Source: an uncultured bacterium
GTDB lineage: Bacteria > Spirochaetota > Leptospiria > Turneriellales > Turneriellaceae
Direction: 5' to 3'
NCBI GenBank assembly: GCA_938038265.1
Contig: CALHRC010000007.1
Span: 1-43,732, forward strand
DNA: 43,732 nt
Shown: positions 20,171 to 27,842 of the stretch, one piece after another
How the letters are laid out: each line of letters opens with the position of its first letter
How positions within the stretch are numbered: the stretch's first letter is position 1
Translations under genes and position numbers: made by a program
Notes under the pieces: model-generated
What the model was told of the DNA's origin: nothing
Databases searched by the model: none
The model's input: the letters and a program-made list of their open reading frames with translations, nothing else

Positions 20171-20905
20171 TTATTTTCTCAGTCGGGTAGCTGTTATATC
20201 CCCGATTGGGGTACCGAGCAATATGATTGGCAACACAACAATTTTTTCCGGCTCCCATGAAGGGCCGGAAAAAATCAGGTATTCTTTGCCATCTTTTTTT
20301 ACGATATATCTATCGCCGTTTTGTTCCGTCGTATAAACCAGAGTTTCGAGTTGAATGTCGAGTACCAGCGGTAATTGGCCATAGCCCAACTGCTTTTGCT
20401 CGCGGATGGTGAGGGGCAAGCTGGCTAAAGTCTGTATCTGCGGTAATAAAGGAAGTTGCGCATATACCTGACTGCCATCCGATATGGTTATTATGTTCGC
20501 TTGTTCATCGCGTTCAATATTTATATCCTGGCGTTTCTGTTCGGTTTTAATAATTGTAAAATTACTCATGATTTCCCGATCATTGCGGCGAATGTAAACA
20601 TCGCTAATAATGGTAACTTTGCCCAGTAAATTTCTTAACTTCGACAGGTTTACGGAATAGCGGTATAAATCGCAGTCGGCACTGGGGGAAACCGGTTTAC
20701 ATTCTCTGGTGCCCAAAAATTCCAGACGAGCAAAGCCTGCCGGAAAACCAAGCAGCTGAACTTCAAAAAACATTGTCTCCGGTTGTGGGGCTGTATTTTG
20801 CGCTATAAGCGGCGGTACCTGCCCCAAAGAGGCAAGTAAAAAAATAAAAAAATTAACCTTCTGCCAGAATTTGTACATTGGCACAGGCATCAAAAAAATA
20901 TTCAT
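20171..20905 (-). CDS. Secreted hypothetical protein (weak DUF3108-like character)
   Basis: A 244-residue protein I cannot assign firmly. Its N-terminus has a hydrophobic stretch (FFIFLLASLGQVPPLIA-Q) that looks like a signal peptide. The rest is beta-rich with an opening FFEVQLLGFPAGFARLEFLG, reminiscent of the periplasmic DUF3108 family, but I cannot verify this. Three starts are possible (20905, 20890, 20878); a weak GAGAA favours 20905. The reading frame overlaps the end of the oxidoreductase gene upstream by 53 bases, or 26 bases if 20878 is used. It is last in a three-gene minus-strand run. Confidence 0.7.
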   Translation of the reverse strand: MNIFLMPVPMYKFWQKVNFFIFLLASLGQVPPLIAQNTAPQPETMFFEVQLLGFPAGFARLEFLGTRECKPVSPSADCDLYRYSVNLSKLRNLLGKVTIISDVYIRRNDREIMSNFTIIKTEQKRQDINIERDEQANIITISDGSQVYAQLPLLPQIQTLASLPLTIREQKQLGYGQLPLVLDIQLETLVYTTEQNGDRYIVKKDGKEYLIFSGPSWEPEKIVVLPIILLGTPIGDITATRLRK

Positions 20906-21851
20906 TATTTAGGTTCTCATTTGTATGACTAAGTATTTGACGATAAAGTTGCAGAAAAGGATTGTTTTTAGTAGTGACTGGCTTTTCCGGTAAGAGTTGA
21001 GCAGTGGCCAAACTACAGAAACGGCTGTAAAATTTGCTGCGCCGGACAGGTTCCCAGCGAGTAAAACCATTGCCAAGCGTTACGCGCCCTTTACTGCCGA
21101 TAATTTCAAGCTCAAGATGAAAAGCTCTGCTATTGGCAATAGTGGTCAGCTCACCCGAAATGCCCGAGAGATGCTGGCAGTTGAGACGATGCCGCGTGGT
21201 GGTAAAATCAGCGTGGTGGCTTGTAATAGGGCCAAAGAAAAATTGCACCAGATCGAGCAGGTGCGTTGTGTCATGCAATAGTACGCCTTCCCAGCGTTCA
21301 TTGGGAAATAATTCCGTGTTGGGCGCAAGAAAAAGCCCACGATAACCCAGCAGGGTGCCAAGTTTGTGCGTTAAATTCTTTTTCCAATAGCGGTATTTGG
21401 GATGGAAACGCCGTTCGTAGTTGGGCCAAACCAGAGTGTTGGCAGCCTGGGCGAGAGTTTGCATTCGCCGGGCCTGTGAGGCGTTAATCGCTACCGGCTT
21501 TTCTATTACGATATGGCGAGGATGTAATGCAAGCGCTTGTTTGAATAGCGGATAGTGTACTCCACTTGAAGCGGCGATGACAATTATTTCTGGGGGGTGA
21601 TCTTTGAGAGCTGCCATACTTGTTGAGACCTCTGCTGCTTTTAGATGAGGCAGCCTTAGAAAATCTCTTAAGCCCTGGGCGCGCTTTAAGTTGGGATCAA
21701 TAATGGCTGAGAAATTGAACTGCTGGTATCGTTTTTGGGCAGCTAAGGCCCTTAAGGCTCCGGCATGGGTGCAAGGCTTGTAACGCAGGGGATCTTTTTC
21801 TAACAACCATGCAATTCTGCCGGCGCCAATAATTGCAATATTCACCGACAT
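20853..21851 (-). CDS. Gfo/Idh/MocA family oxidoreductase
   Basis: A 332-residue NAD(P)-dependent oxidoreductase, probably acting on a sugar or cyclitol; the substrate cannot be deduced. The N-terminal Rossmann motif is NIAIIGAGRIAW, and the family Glu-Lys-Pro appears as HIVIEKPVAINASQA, with the Lys expected at the active site. The C-terminal beta-sheet domain follows (YRGLFLAPNTELFPNERWEGVLLHDTTHLLDLVQFF). I use the ATG at 21851, which overlaps the upstream stop as TGATG; a longer frame to 21932 would add 27 residues without homology. Being coupled to an uncharacterised membrane protein, it may modify a cell-surface sugar. Confidence 0.88.
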   Translation of the reverse strand: MSVNIAIIGAGRIAWLLEKDPLRYKPCTHAGALRALAAQKRYQQFNFSAIIDPNLKRAQGLRDFLRLPHLKAAEVSTSMAALKDHPPEIIVIAASSGVHYPLFKQALALHPRHIVIEKPVAINASQARRMQTLAQAANTLVWPNYERRFHPKYRYWKKNLTHKLGTLLGYRGLFLAPNTELFPNERWEGVLLHDTTHLLDLVQFFFGPITSHHADFTTTRHRLNCQHLSGISGELTTIANSRAFHLELEIIGSKGRVTLGNGFTRWEPVRRSKFYSRFCSLATAQLLPEKPVTTKNNPFLQLYRQILSHTNENLNNEYFFDACANVQILAEG

Positions 21852-23341
21852 CAGGGCAACCGCGGGACATTGCGGTTCATCAGCGACATGAGAGAGCCAA
21901 ATAGCAGAGAGAGATAAATGGCCATCCCCCAACCAAACTCAAAGGATGTTTCACGGCGGGATAGGAGTGCCAGAAAATCGAAACTCTGTTGTCCGAACCA
22001 GAAGGTCGTTAAGGGGAGAGCCATCCCCAGCAAAATGATAAACCAGCCGGTTGCTACCGAGCTTTCTTTAATGAATCCGTAAAGTAATGCTGCCGGGAAC
22101 AATAAAAGTACCGCAGCAGGATTTACTATGGAACCCACAGCCATCATGATAAAGAAAAAGAACAATGCCGAAGAAGAATCCGTAGCAATGCTGAGGATGT
22201 TTTTTTCAATTCTTTTGAAGAGTAAGAACAAAACGAATACGCCGCCAGCAAAGATGATAGCTAACGTTGCGAGACTTTTACCCTTCGGTAGAAACCGCAT
22301 GAGCAGACTGACCAGTACCGGTATTAGCGCAAAGTACAGCGCAGAGATAGTGCCACTAACCGGCGAGAAAGAAGTTCGCTTGAGGGTTAGTCGGTTCATC
22401 AATGGAATGAAACACAGAATTACAAGAAAGATTACAATCGTTACCACAGCGCCTTTTTTTAATTGTCGCTCGGTTGTTAGCCAGAAAGATTTGGGTGCAA
22501 AAATATTCGGGTCACTCTGGGCAATCCTGGCAACGACACCGGAAATCTGTACCTCAATATTGCCAGGCGATAAACTCTGCAGCGGTACTTTAAGTAACGG
22601 CAGGCCATCTAATAGCAGAGCGTCTCCTTCGCCGAAAAAAATCGGCAGGGCATTGGCGATAAGCTGGGCTGCATGTCCGGCATATTTCAATTCAGGAATC
22701 ATACCTGCGGCATCAACGGAAATAACCCTATAGCCGCCCGCTGCGGGGTTAATTGCCTCAGTGGTGGCTTGAAAGAAAACTACCCCCGAATTTACCTGGG
22801 CAGCAAAGTCTGCTTTCAGTTTGGCCCGCAAATTTCGGTTACCCCGGCAGCGGTTGTAATCATCGGAAAGCAGCAGCAGGATGGACTGGTTGGCTCTGTG
22901 GTTCTGCTGTGCCGCACTCAGGGCAGCAGCAGTTAACTGGATACCATTGGGAGCATTCCAGGGTATGCTAATCAAAATTAAACTATTATATTTATTTTCC
23001 GGATAAAAAATAAAATTGCTGCAGTTCTCTTCGGCAACTAGTTCATTTCTAAAGTTTTTCAGTTTCAGATTTTTCAGGCTTTGCCCAACCCGGCTTCTGT
23101 CTTTTTCACGTTGGTGCCAGTCGGCAGGCAGTTGACGAAACGATTCCTGAAAACGCTTTATTTCTTCTGTGTTAGCTGTGGCGCCTATGTTTATAAGATT
23201 GAATTTTCTTGGCGTTTTGGCAGTGGTGCCGAACAAAATAAGGAATGGCGAGGCAAGCAGTAACAGAAAGAACCATACCAGATAAGGCTGAAGCCACTTG
23301 GGTATTTTGTGACGCTTATTGTAAAAAACTTTTTTGGCCAT
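21851..23341 (-). CDS. Multi-spanning membrane protein, possible M28-like (GAA1-like) extracytoplasmic domain
   Basis: A 496-residue protein with one N-terminal membrane helix (about 18-38), a soluble region of about 240 residues, and roughly seven C-terminal membrane helices (from about 292 to 485). The soluble part contains YNSLILISIPWNAPNGIQLTAAALS and SILLLLSDDYNRCRGNRNLRA, which recall the core strands of M28-type aminopeptidase folds, but no clear metal-binding His/Asp/Glu set is visible. The topology matches eukaryotic GAA1-type proteins. This is a topology-based suspicion only. It is first in a three-gene run; its TGA overlaps the ATG of the next gene (TGATG). Confidence 0.7.
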   Translation of the reverse strand: MAKKVFYNKRHKIPKWLQPYLVWFFLLLLASPFLILFGTTAKTPRKFNLINIGATANTEEIKRFQESFRQLPADWHQREKDRSRVGQSLKNLKLKNFRNELVAEENCSNFIFYPENKYNSLILISIPWNAPNGIQLTAAALSAAQQNHRANQSILLLLSDDYNRCRGNRNLRAKLKADFAAQVNSGVVFFQATTEAINPAAGGYRVISVDAAGMIPELKYAGHAAQLIANALPIFFGEGDALLLDGLPLLKVPLQSLSPGNIEVQISGVVARIAQSDPNIFAPKSFWLTTERQLKKGAVVTIVIFLVILCFIPLMNRLTLKRTSFSPVSGTISALYFALIPVLVSLLMRFLPKGKSLATLAIIFAGGVFVLFLLFKRIEKNILSIATDSSSALFFFFIMMAVGSIVNPAAVLLLFPAALLYGFIKESSVATGWFIILLGMALPLTTFWFGQQSFDFLALLSRRETSFEFGWGMAIYLSLLFGSLMSLMNRNVPRLP

Positions 23342-23559
23342 AGCTCCAGCAAACCGCTGGCAAGAATGAGGTCACGCCCACTTCATGTCAAGATTTTTGT
23401 GTGATAGGATCTTATTTTGAAAAACTAAACCAGCATAGCATGTTACGTTAAGAATCCCATAAGACAAGCGAAGTTTGTTATTATTTTTTGTCGATGAGTT
23501 ACACAACAATAATATTCTTACATAACTTTTGCAGACAATAATTTAAGTTTAGTACAGGG

Positions 23560-23707
23560 GATGGTCGATACTCTTAACAGGAAGATGACCAACTCTCCCG
23601 GTTGTAAGTCTTTCGGCAATTGAACATCTTCTCTTCTGGCGCGGATTTTCTGTGCCAGTGGAGGGTTTCCAGCACGAGGGCACGGTGCAAAAGCCGTGCC
23701 CTTTTTT
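23560..23707 (+). ncRNA. Possible small RNA ending in an intrinsic terminator
   Basis: The gap 23342-23712 lies between two minus-strand genes, yet contains a strong plus-strand terminator (23678-23707). Upstream, GAAGATG (23581-23587) can pair with CATCTTC (23625-23631), enclosing smaller hairpins, and GTGC/GCAC (23652-23655 with 23672-23675) can form another stem. A possible -10 (AATATT, about 23510) lies further upstream. The 5' end is a guess and I recognise no known RNA family. Confidence 0.3.
23678..23707 (+). terminator. Rho-independent terminator, plus strand
   Basis: An 8-bp GC-rich stem, GGGCACGG (23678-23685) with CCGTGCCC (23694-23701), is followed at once by six T. The T-run is only on the plus-strand side, so it cannot serve the minus-strand zinc-ribbon gene that ends at 23713. 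Confidence 0.75.
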
Positions 23708-23712
23708 AAGGT

Positions 23713-23940
23713 TTACCAGCTTTTAATATTCCAGAAGTCTTCCTCAGAGAAAGACAATCCACATTGTTTGCAGGTCATCTGGGTGCAAGATGCACCGCAT
23801 TTAGGGCAGTACTTTTTGAAGAAAAAATCTTTCTGGCGTTCGTTTGGCTCCATCTTCATCTTCATCAGCTTGCCGTATTCGCACTGGCACTCGAATCGTT
23901 TTTCCTTGCCACAGTAAGGACAGTATTTTAAGCCCCGCAT
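23713..23940 (-). CDS. Small double zinc-ribbon protein
   Basis: A 75-residue protein with paired cysteines spaced as in zinc ribbons: CPYC near the N-terminus, CQC at about residues 18-20, CPKC near 45-48 and CKQC near 57-60. I see no other domain, so it may bind nucleic acid or act as a metal-binding adaptor. The ATG at 23940 is chosen because GGAG lies six bases upstream and translation starts just before the first Cys pair; a longer frame overlapping ccmF is unlikely. It follows ccmF by about 41 bases, so it could belong to the ccm transcript. Proteins of this type are common but mostly uncharacterised. Confidence 0.75.
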   Translation of the reverse strand: MRGLKYCPYCGKEKRFECQCEYGKLMKMKMEPNERQKDFFFKKYCPKCGASCTQMTCKQCGLSFSEEDFWNIKSW

Positions 23941-23981
23941 TACTTCTCCGTTGTGGGGCTTTTGTATTGCGTCAAGGATAA

Positions 23982-26066
23982 TTATGTCGCAGGCAGAGGC
24001 TGTATGCTGAATTCTTTTCCGAACAGATGTATCTTGTTCTTTTCTCCGACCGGCAGCAGCAGAAACAACGAGGCGATCACAAAAAAACCGAACCCGAACC
24101 ACACCCAGAATACAAGAGGATTGATCCACACCTGAATGACCAGACGACCGTCGTCATTTACGCCGCCAAGCTGCACATAGACATCGGTAAGAATTCCACT
24201 TAGAATCGCTGGCTCTGAAGTTGTCTGCGGCGGGTCGGTAAATCCCCCCGTCTGAAAACTAAACATCGGGTACTGGCGGATTTCTGTAGTATCGCGCCCA
24301 ACCAATTCATTATTCTTATAAGCAGTAATGGTCACGATCTGGGTGGTATAGAGCATTGGGCCAGTTGCCGGCACCCGCTTGGTTTCATAGCCCGAGACAT
24401 GAATTGTATATCCGTCAAATGTTTTCGCTTCGCCTACCGAGAGCTCCATCTTGGTTTCGGTAGAGAAGGCCTTGCCAGCAAAACCAGCGAACAGGATAGC
24501 CAACCCAATATGTACCATGTAGCCGAGGTACCGGCGTTTATTTTGAAATAAAATTAACACAAAAGCCGCCAGAGGGTTTTCTCTGGTGTACTGTACTCGA
24601 TTGCGCGTGGCACGGATAAACTCTTCAACGACGCCAGTGATGACAAAAGCTGAGAGCGCAAAGGTCAATCCGGCCAGAGGCTGCATGGCTTCAGAGTCAA
24701 AGCTACCGGTCTCAAGGTAGCGTATGGCAGTGAAAGTACATCCAACCAACAGAAACATAGCGATGGGCAGACGAAAATTTTTTACCAGCGTGGCTTTAGC
24801 CGTAGTACGCCAGGCCAGCAGCGGACCCGCACCGGTGAGGAATAAAATCATCAGTCCCAAAGGAACCATCCATTTGTTAAACCAGGTGGCGGTGACTGAA
24901 ACCCGGGTGCCGGTGACCGCTTCCGAGATTGCCGGGAACATGGTACCCCAAATGACCGCAAACAGAGCAATTACCAGAATAACATTATTAAACAGAAAGC
25001 CTGCTTCCCGCGATAAAAAGGAATTAAAGGGACGGTCAGATTTAAGTATCGGCAGCCTTAACACAATAAACCAGGTACTGAAAAAAATCGTCAGCACCAT
25101 GAAGGCAGCAAAGAATGGCCCCAGATTGGAACTGGCAAAGGCATGCACTGAGTTTACCACGCCGGAGCGAGTGAGAAAAGTACCGAAGATGGTCATGACA
25201 AAACTGAGCGAGACTAATACCATATTCCACACTTTAAGCATGCCGCGTCGTTCCTGCACAATAATAGAATGCAGAAATGCCGTACCGGTAAGCCATGGCA
25301 TCAGCGAGGCATTTTCGACAGGGTCCCACGCCCAGTAGCCGCCCCAACCTAATTCTTCATAAGCCCACTTACCGCCGAGCAAAATGCCTGTTCCAAGAAA
25401 AAACCAACTGAAAATAGTCCAGCGGCGGATCAGCTGTGTCCATTCCAGATTGACCTGGCCGCGTATTAAGGCAGCCATCGCAATCGCATAGGGCACAGAA
25501 AATGACACATAACCCAAATATAAGATGGGGGGATGGATAATCATGGCCCAGTGCTGCAACAGAGGATTTAAGCCGCGACCGTCTGCCTGGGCAAAGGGTT
25601 GGCCGCCAGCCGTAATAAGACGAAAAGGATCTGAAGTAGGCGAAAAATTCCCCAGAGCACTGAAGAAAAAACTGGTGAACATCAAAATGATGATCATATA
25701 AGGCACCAGCGACAATTCCCGTTTCTCCATATTCCGAATCGCTATGGCGGAAAAGAGTACCAATAAAAAATTCCACCAGAGCATGGAGCCGGCCTGCCCT
25801 GCCCAAAGGCTGGTGAAGCGATAAAACAAGGGCAATGCCAAGTTGACATTCTCTGCGACATATATTGCGGAAAAATCAGCTTTGCCAAGTAGCGCCAGCA
25901 AAATTACTACGGCACCAGTAATCACCCAAAAGTGCAGGTAGGTCAACTGGCGTGATAAAATAAGCCAGCTTTCCCGGCGAACCCGCAGGCCTATAATGGC
26001 ACTAAGTACGGCCCCAGCCGAAGTGGCCAGGGAAAAAGCAAAAAGAACAGAGCCAAGTTGTATCAT
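23982..26066 (-). CDS. ccmF: Cytochrome c maturation protein CcmF (heme lyase subunit)
   Basis: A 694-residue polytopic membrane protein of the CcmF/NrfE family, which passes heme from CcmE to apocytochrome c in the periplasm. The tryptophan-rich WWD motif is clear (LGWGGYWAWDPVENASLMPWL, near residue 245). Other family blocks are MIHPPILYLGYVSFSVPYAIA (with a heme-ligand type His), FLTRSGVVNSVHAFA and a large periplasmic loop before the last helix (PLVFWVWFGFGFFVIASLFLLLP). It is slightly longer than usual (about 650). It begins one base after ccmE. No other ccm gene is in the window, so the rest of the pathway must be elsewhere. Confidence 0.95.
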   Translation of the reverse strand: MIQLGSVLFAFSLATSAGAVLSAIIGLRVRRESWLILSRQLTYLHFWVITGAVVILLALLGKADFSAIYVAENVNLALPLFYRFTSLWAGQAGSMLWWNFLLVLFSAIAIRNMEKRELSLVPYMIIILMFTSFFFSALGNFSPTSDPFRLITAGGQPFAQADGRGLNPLLQHWAMIIHPPILYLGYVSFSVPYAIAMAALIRGQVNLEWTQLIRRWTIFSWFFLGTGILLGGKWAYEELGWGGYWAWDPVENASLMPWLTGTAFLHSIIVQERRGMLKVWNMVLVSLSFVMTIFGTFLTRSGVVNSVHAFASSNLGPFFAAFMVLTIFFSTWFIVLRLPILKSDRPFNSFLSREAGFLFNNVILVIALFAVIWGTMFPAISEAVTGTRVSVTATWFNKWMVPLGLMILFLTGAGPLLAWRTTAKATLVKNFRLPIAMFLLVGCTFTAIRYLETGSFDSEAMQPLAGLTFALSAFVITGVVEEFIRATRNRVQYTRENPLAAFVLILFQNKRRYLGYMVHIGLAILFAGFAGKAFSTETKMELSVGEAKTFDGYTIHVSGYETKRVPATGPMLYTTQIVTITAYKNNELVGRDTTEIRQYPMFSFQTGGFTDPPQTTSEPAILSGILTDVYVQLGGVNDDGRLVIQVWINPLVFWVWFGFGFFVIASLFLLLPVGEKNKIHLFGKEFSIQPLPAT

Positions 26067-26067
26067 G

Positions 26068-26508
26068 TCAGTATTTCCGTATTGAGTCTGGATGTTTCAT
26101 CTGGGTAGAATTGCCCACCCCTTCATATTTAGACGCGCATTTGGCCAGCACGCTCTGGGCAATAAAACGACCGCTCTGCGGGTCATAGTGACCGTCAACC
26201 GCAGCATCCGCGCCGTCTTTAAAAGTATCGGGCAGCAGGGTTTTCCCGGTAAAGTGAACTTTCATTTCATGCCCCTCGTCAACAATCACAAAATCAGCAG
26301 TGATGCCTTTCTTGTAAATAGAACCTTCTTTTACTTTGCCATAGAGCGTCATAAAGCGGTTGTCAAGCTTGCCCGGTTCACTCATATAAATTTGGGCAAA
26401 CTCATGTAGCTTGTAGTGGGGGTGTGAGGCCTCACTGGCCGTGCTGACCAACAAGACTCCGACAGCTAAAGCTATAGAAACTAAAATGACAACCAATTTA
26501 ACTTTCAT
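26068..26508 (-). CDS. ccmE: Cytochrome c maturation heme chaperone CcmE, CxxxY variant
   Basis: A 146-residue protein with an N-terminal membrane anchor (residues 4-22) and an OB-fold beta-barrel domain facing the periplasm, which carries heme covalently to CcmF. In E. coli heme is bound to His130 in an HxxxY motif. Here the matching block reads VLAKCASKYEG, so the residue is C124 followed by Y128. The CxxxY form is known from Desulfovibrio and some archaea, where it goes with a system-I variant lacking CcmH. I read the Cys codon directly (26137-26139), so it is not a reading error on my part. It precedes ccmF with a one-base gap. No ribosome site is obvious. Confidence 0.92.
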   Translation of the reverse strand: MKVKLVVILVSIALAVGVLLVSTASEASHPHYKLHEFAQIYMSEPGKLDNRFMTLYGKVKEGSIYKKGITADFVIVDEGHEMKVHFTGKTLLPDTFKDGADAAVDGHYDPQSGRFIAQSVLAKCASKYEGVGNSTQMKHPDSIRKY

Positions 26509-26648
26509 AATCGTAAAGTACGAAGAAACGAGTCAGCGCGGCAAGTGAAATAGCCTGTTTTAATATCCAGCCTGGAAAGATAGGTTACAGTGGGGTTGCT
26601 TACAATAAGTGTAAAGCCTCTTTAAGTGGTTTTAAGTAAAAAATTAAC

Positions 26649-26819
26649 TTGAAGGCAGGGGCTAAGAAGGTACAATTAGTTGGGATAGCAGCACTTAAAG
26701 CGCAATTTGCGCTACTTCAAAGGCAGCTAAAACTGCGGGTTCTCGCCTGTATGGAAGATGGCAGAGGTATGCCAATCTATGACAGACTATGCAAACTGAG
26801 CGTGCCTGAAGAGGTTTGA
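26649..26819 (+). CDS. Possible small protein or gene remnant, TTG start
   Basis: An open frame of 57 codons from TTG at 26649 to TGA at 26817-26819. The peptide contains IAALKAQFALLQRQLKLRVLA and MEDGRGMPIYDRL, which looks protein-like (amphipathic helix then a polar tail), but there is no ribosome site and no homology I recognise. It could be a decayed gene fragment. It lies in the long gap between ccmE and the palindrome cluster. An inverted repeat AGCGCAATTTGCGCT (26699-26713) falls inside it. Confidence 0.2.
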   Translation: MKAGAKKVQLVGIAALKAQFALLQRQLKLRVLACMEDGRGMPIYDRLCKLSVPEEV

Positions 26820-27141
26820 AAGACCCAAATAGCAATCGGATATATTGCTCTCTGGTTACCGACAACTACAGCTGTGCTACGACAGGCAGGTGTGTGACTC
26901 TACATCGGACATGGGGGCTGTTATGGTTCTATGTGCGCCATCCCCATGGGTCGCTCAACGGCTGGCACCCCATGAAAAGTTGTATGGACTTAAGATTGGC
27001 TGGGTGTACGTTTTCTCCCTGAAGGCGATATTTTATGGGTTTTGTTCAGGAATTCCTGAACAAAAGCTGCCGCTATCCCCCGGTAGTTACCAAAAAACTT
27101 GTATTATGTCGCATCTATGCTGGGGAATTCCCCACCCAGCA

Positions 27142-27166
27142 CCGTCCGACAGGAAGTGTCGGATGG
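27142..27166. repeat. Hairpin with TCCGACA/TGTCGGA stem (first copy)
   Basis: TCCGACA (27145-27151) and TGTCGGA (27157-27163) form a stem with loop GGAAG; it extends to about 10 bp with a G-U pair. The same 7-bp arms recur in the next hairpin 25 bases downstream. Confidence 0.7.
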
Positions 27167-27168
27167 CG

Positions 27169-27206
27169 CCCCTTGTCCGACATGTTGTGTCGGATAAGGG
27201 GTTTTG
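27169..27206 (+). terminator. Terminator-like hairpin, plus strand
   Basis: A 14-bp stem (27169-27182 with 27188-27201, one G-U pair, loop TGTTG) is followed by TTTTG. It resembles an intrinsic terminator with a short T-tract. The only upstream plus-strand candidate is the small open frame at 26649, so either a short RNA is made from this gap or the hairpin is a mobile-type palindromic repeat. Confidence 0.45.
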
Positions 27207-27440
27207 TCGCGCCGCAAGGTGTCATCGAGGGGGAACTCCCCGTCTGTTCAGGAATTCCTGAACACAGGTAGAGTTCCATCCCCCTGCAGGGACTTGTTAG
27301 TTACTAAAAAGCTGGATTATGTCGCCTGTGGGATGGTTTTGGGGATGGAGAATTCCCTATCTTAAGTTCAGGAATTCCTGAACAATGGCTTTCCTTTAAT
27401 TTGGTATGGAATTCCATACCCCTGTTCTTATAATTCATAT

Positions 27441-27842
27441 TTAGAGGCCCATCACCATAATACAGCTGCCATCCGCTAAAAAATGCTTGCCTGAATTTTT
27501 CAGCAGTTCAACAATTTCGGGGCTTTCAGCGCCGGGCTGGAACCAGAAGTTATCGAGATTTTGTGTTAAAGAAAATTTTAGTACTTCCATCCCCAGCTTG
27601 GGGGGAATAACAAAGTTAATAATATCGGGTTGTTCAGGTAAGTCGGCGATGGAGCGGTATGCTGTTACGCCATCGACATGGTTTGCTCGCGGGTTTACGG
27701 GAAACACAGTATAGCCTTTGCTGCGCAGATTTTTAAAAATAATGTTACCATATTTTGTATGGTCATTAGTGGCGCCCACTAAAGCAATTTTTACTTTCGG
27801 CTTACGCAGCAATTGGCGAAAATAAGCCTGCTCGTCGGTCAT
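27441..27842 (-). CDS. CoA-binding domain protein (YccU family)
   Basis: A 133-residue single-domain protein with a Rossmann-like CoA-binding fold. Visible blocks are KIALVGATNDHTKYGNIIFKNLRSKGYTVFPVNPRANHVDG, the middle PDIINFVIPP, and NFWFQPGAESPEIVELL followed by a DGSCIMV end, all as in the YccU/CoA_binding_2 family. The function of the family is not well known. The ATG at 27842 overlaps the fliM stop as TGATG, so translation is coupled; the role beside fliM is unclear and may only reflect operon position. Confidence 0.88.
   Translation of the reverse strand: MTDEQAYFRQLLRKPKVKIALVGATNDHTKYGNIIFKNLRSKGYTVFPVNPRANHVDGVTAYRSIADLPEQPDIINFVIPPKLGMEVLKFSLTQNLDNFWFQPGAESPEIVELLKNSGKHFLADGSCIMVMGL

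Larger units (their letters stand above)
27040..27420. repeat. Cluster of GAATTC-centred palindromes (copy 2 and more)
   Basis: Five perfect palindromes centred on GGAATTCC occur within 381 bases: 27040-27065 (26 bp), 27121-27134 (TGGGGAATTCCCCA), 27245-27264 (20 bp), 27366-27383 (GTTCAGGAATTCCTGAAC) and 27403-27420 (GGTATGGAATTCCATACC). Imperfect relatives lie near 27230 (GGGGAACTCCCC) and 27347. The GTTCAGGAATTCCTGAAC core appears three times here and once at 12929-12946. Between them a roughly 32-base module (about 27083 and 27292, GTAGTTACCAAAAAACTTG and GTTAGTTACTAAAAAGCTG) is repeated. The whole 26509-27440 stretch has no convincing long gene. Confidence 0.85.

Noticed and set aside
26845-27261. 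Plus-strand open frame of 138 codons through the palindrome cluster
   Set aside because: It has no ribosome site, its peptide is Cys/Pro/Arg-rich with repeats created by the palindromes (GIPEQ, GIPHP), and overlapping frames are equally open. It looks like repeat DNA read by chance.
27040-27420. CRISPR array
   Set aside because: The repeats are palindromes of differing arms at irregular spacing, with no constant repeat/spacer pattern and no cas genes.
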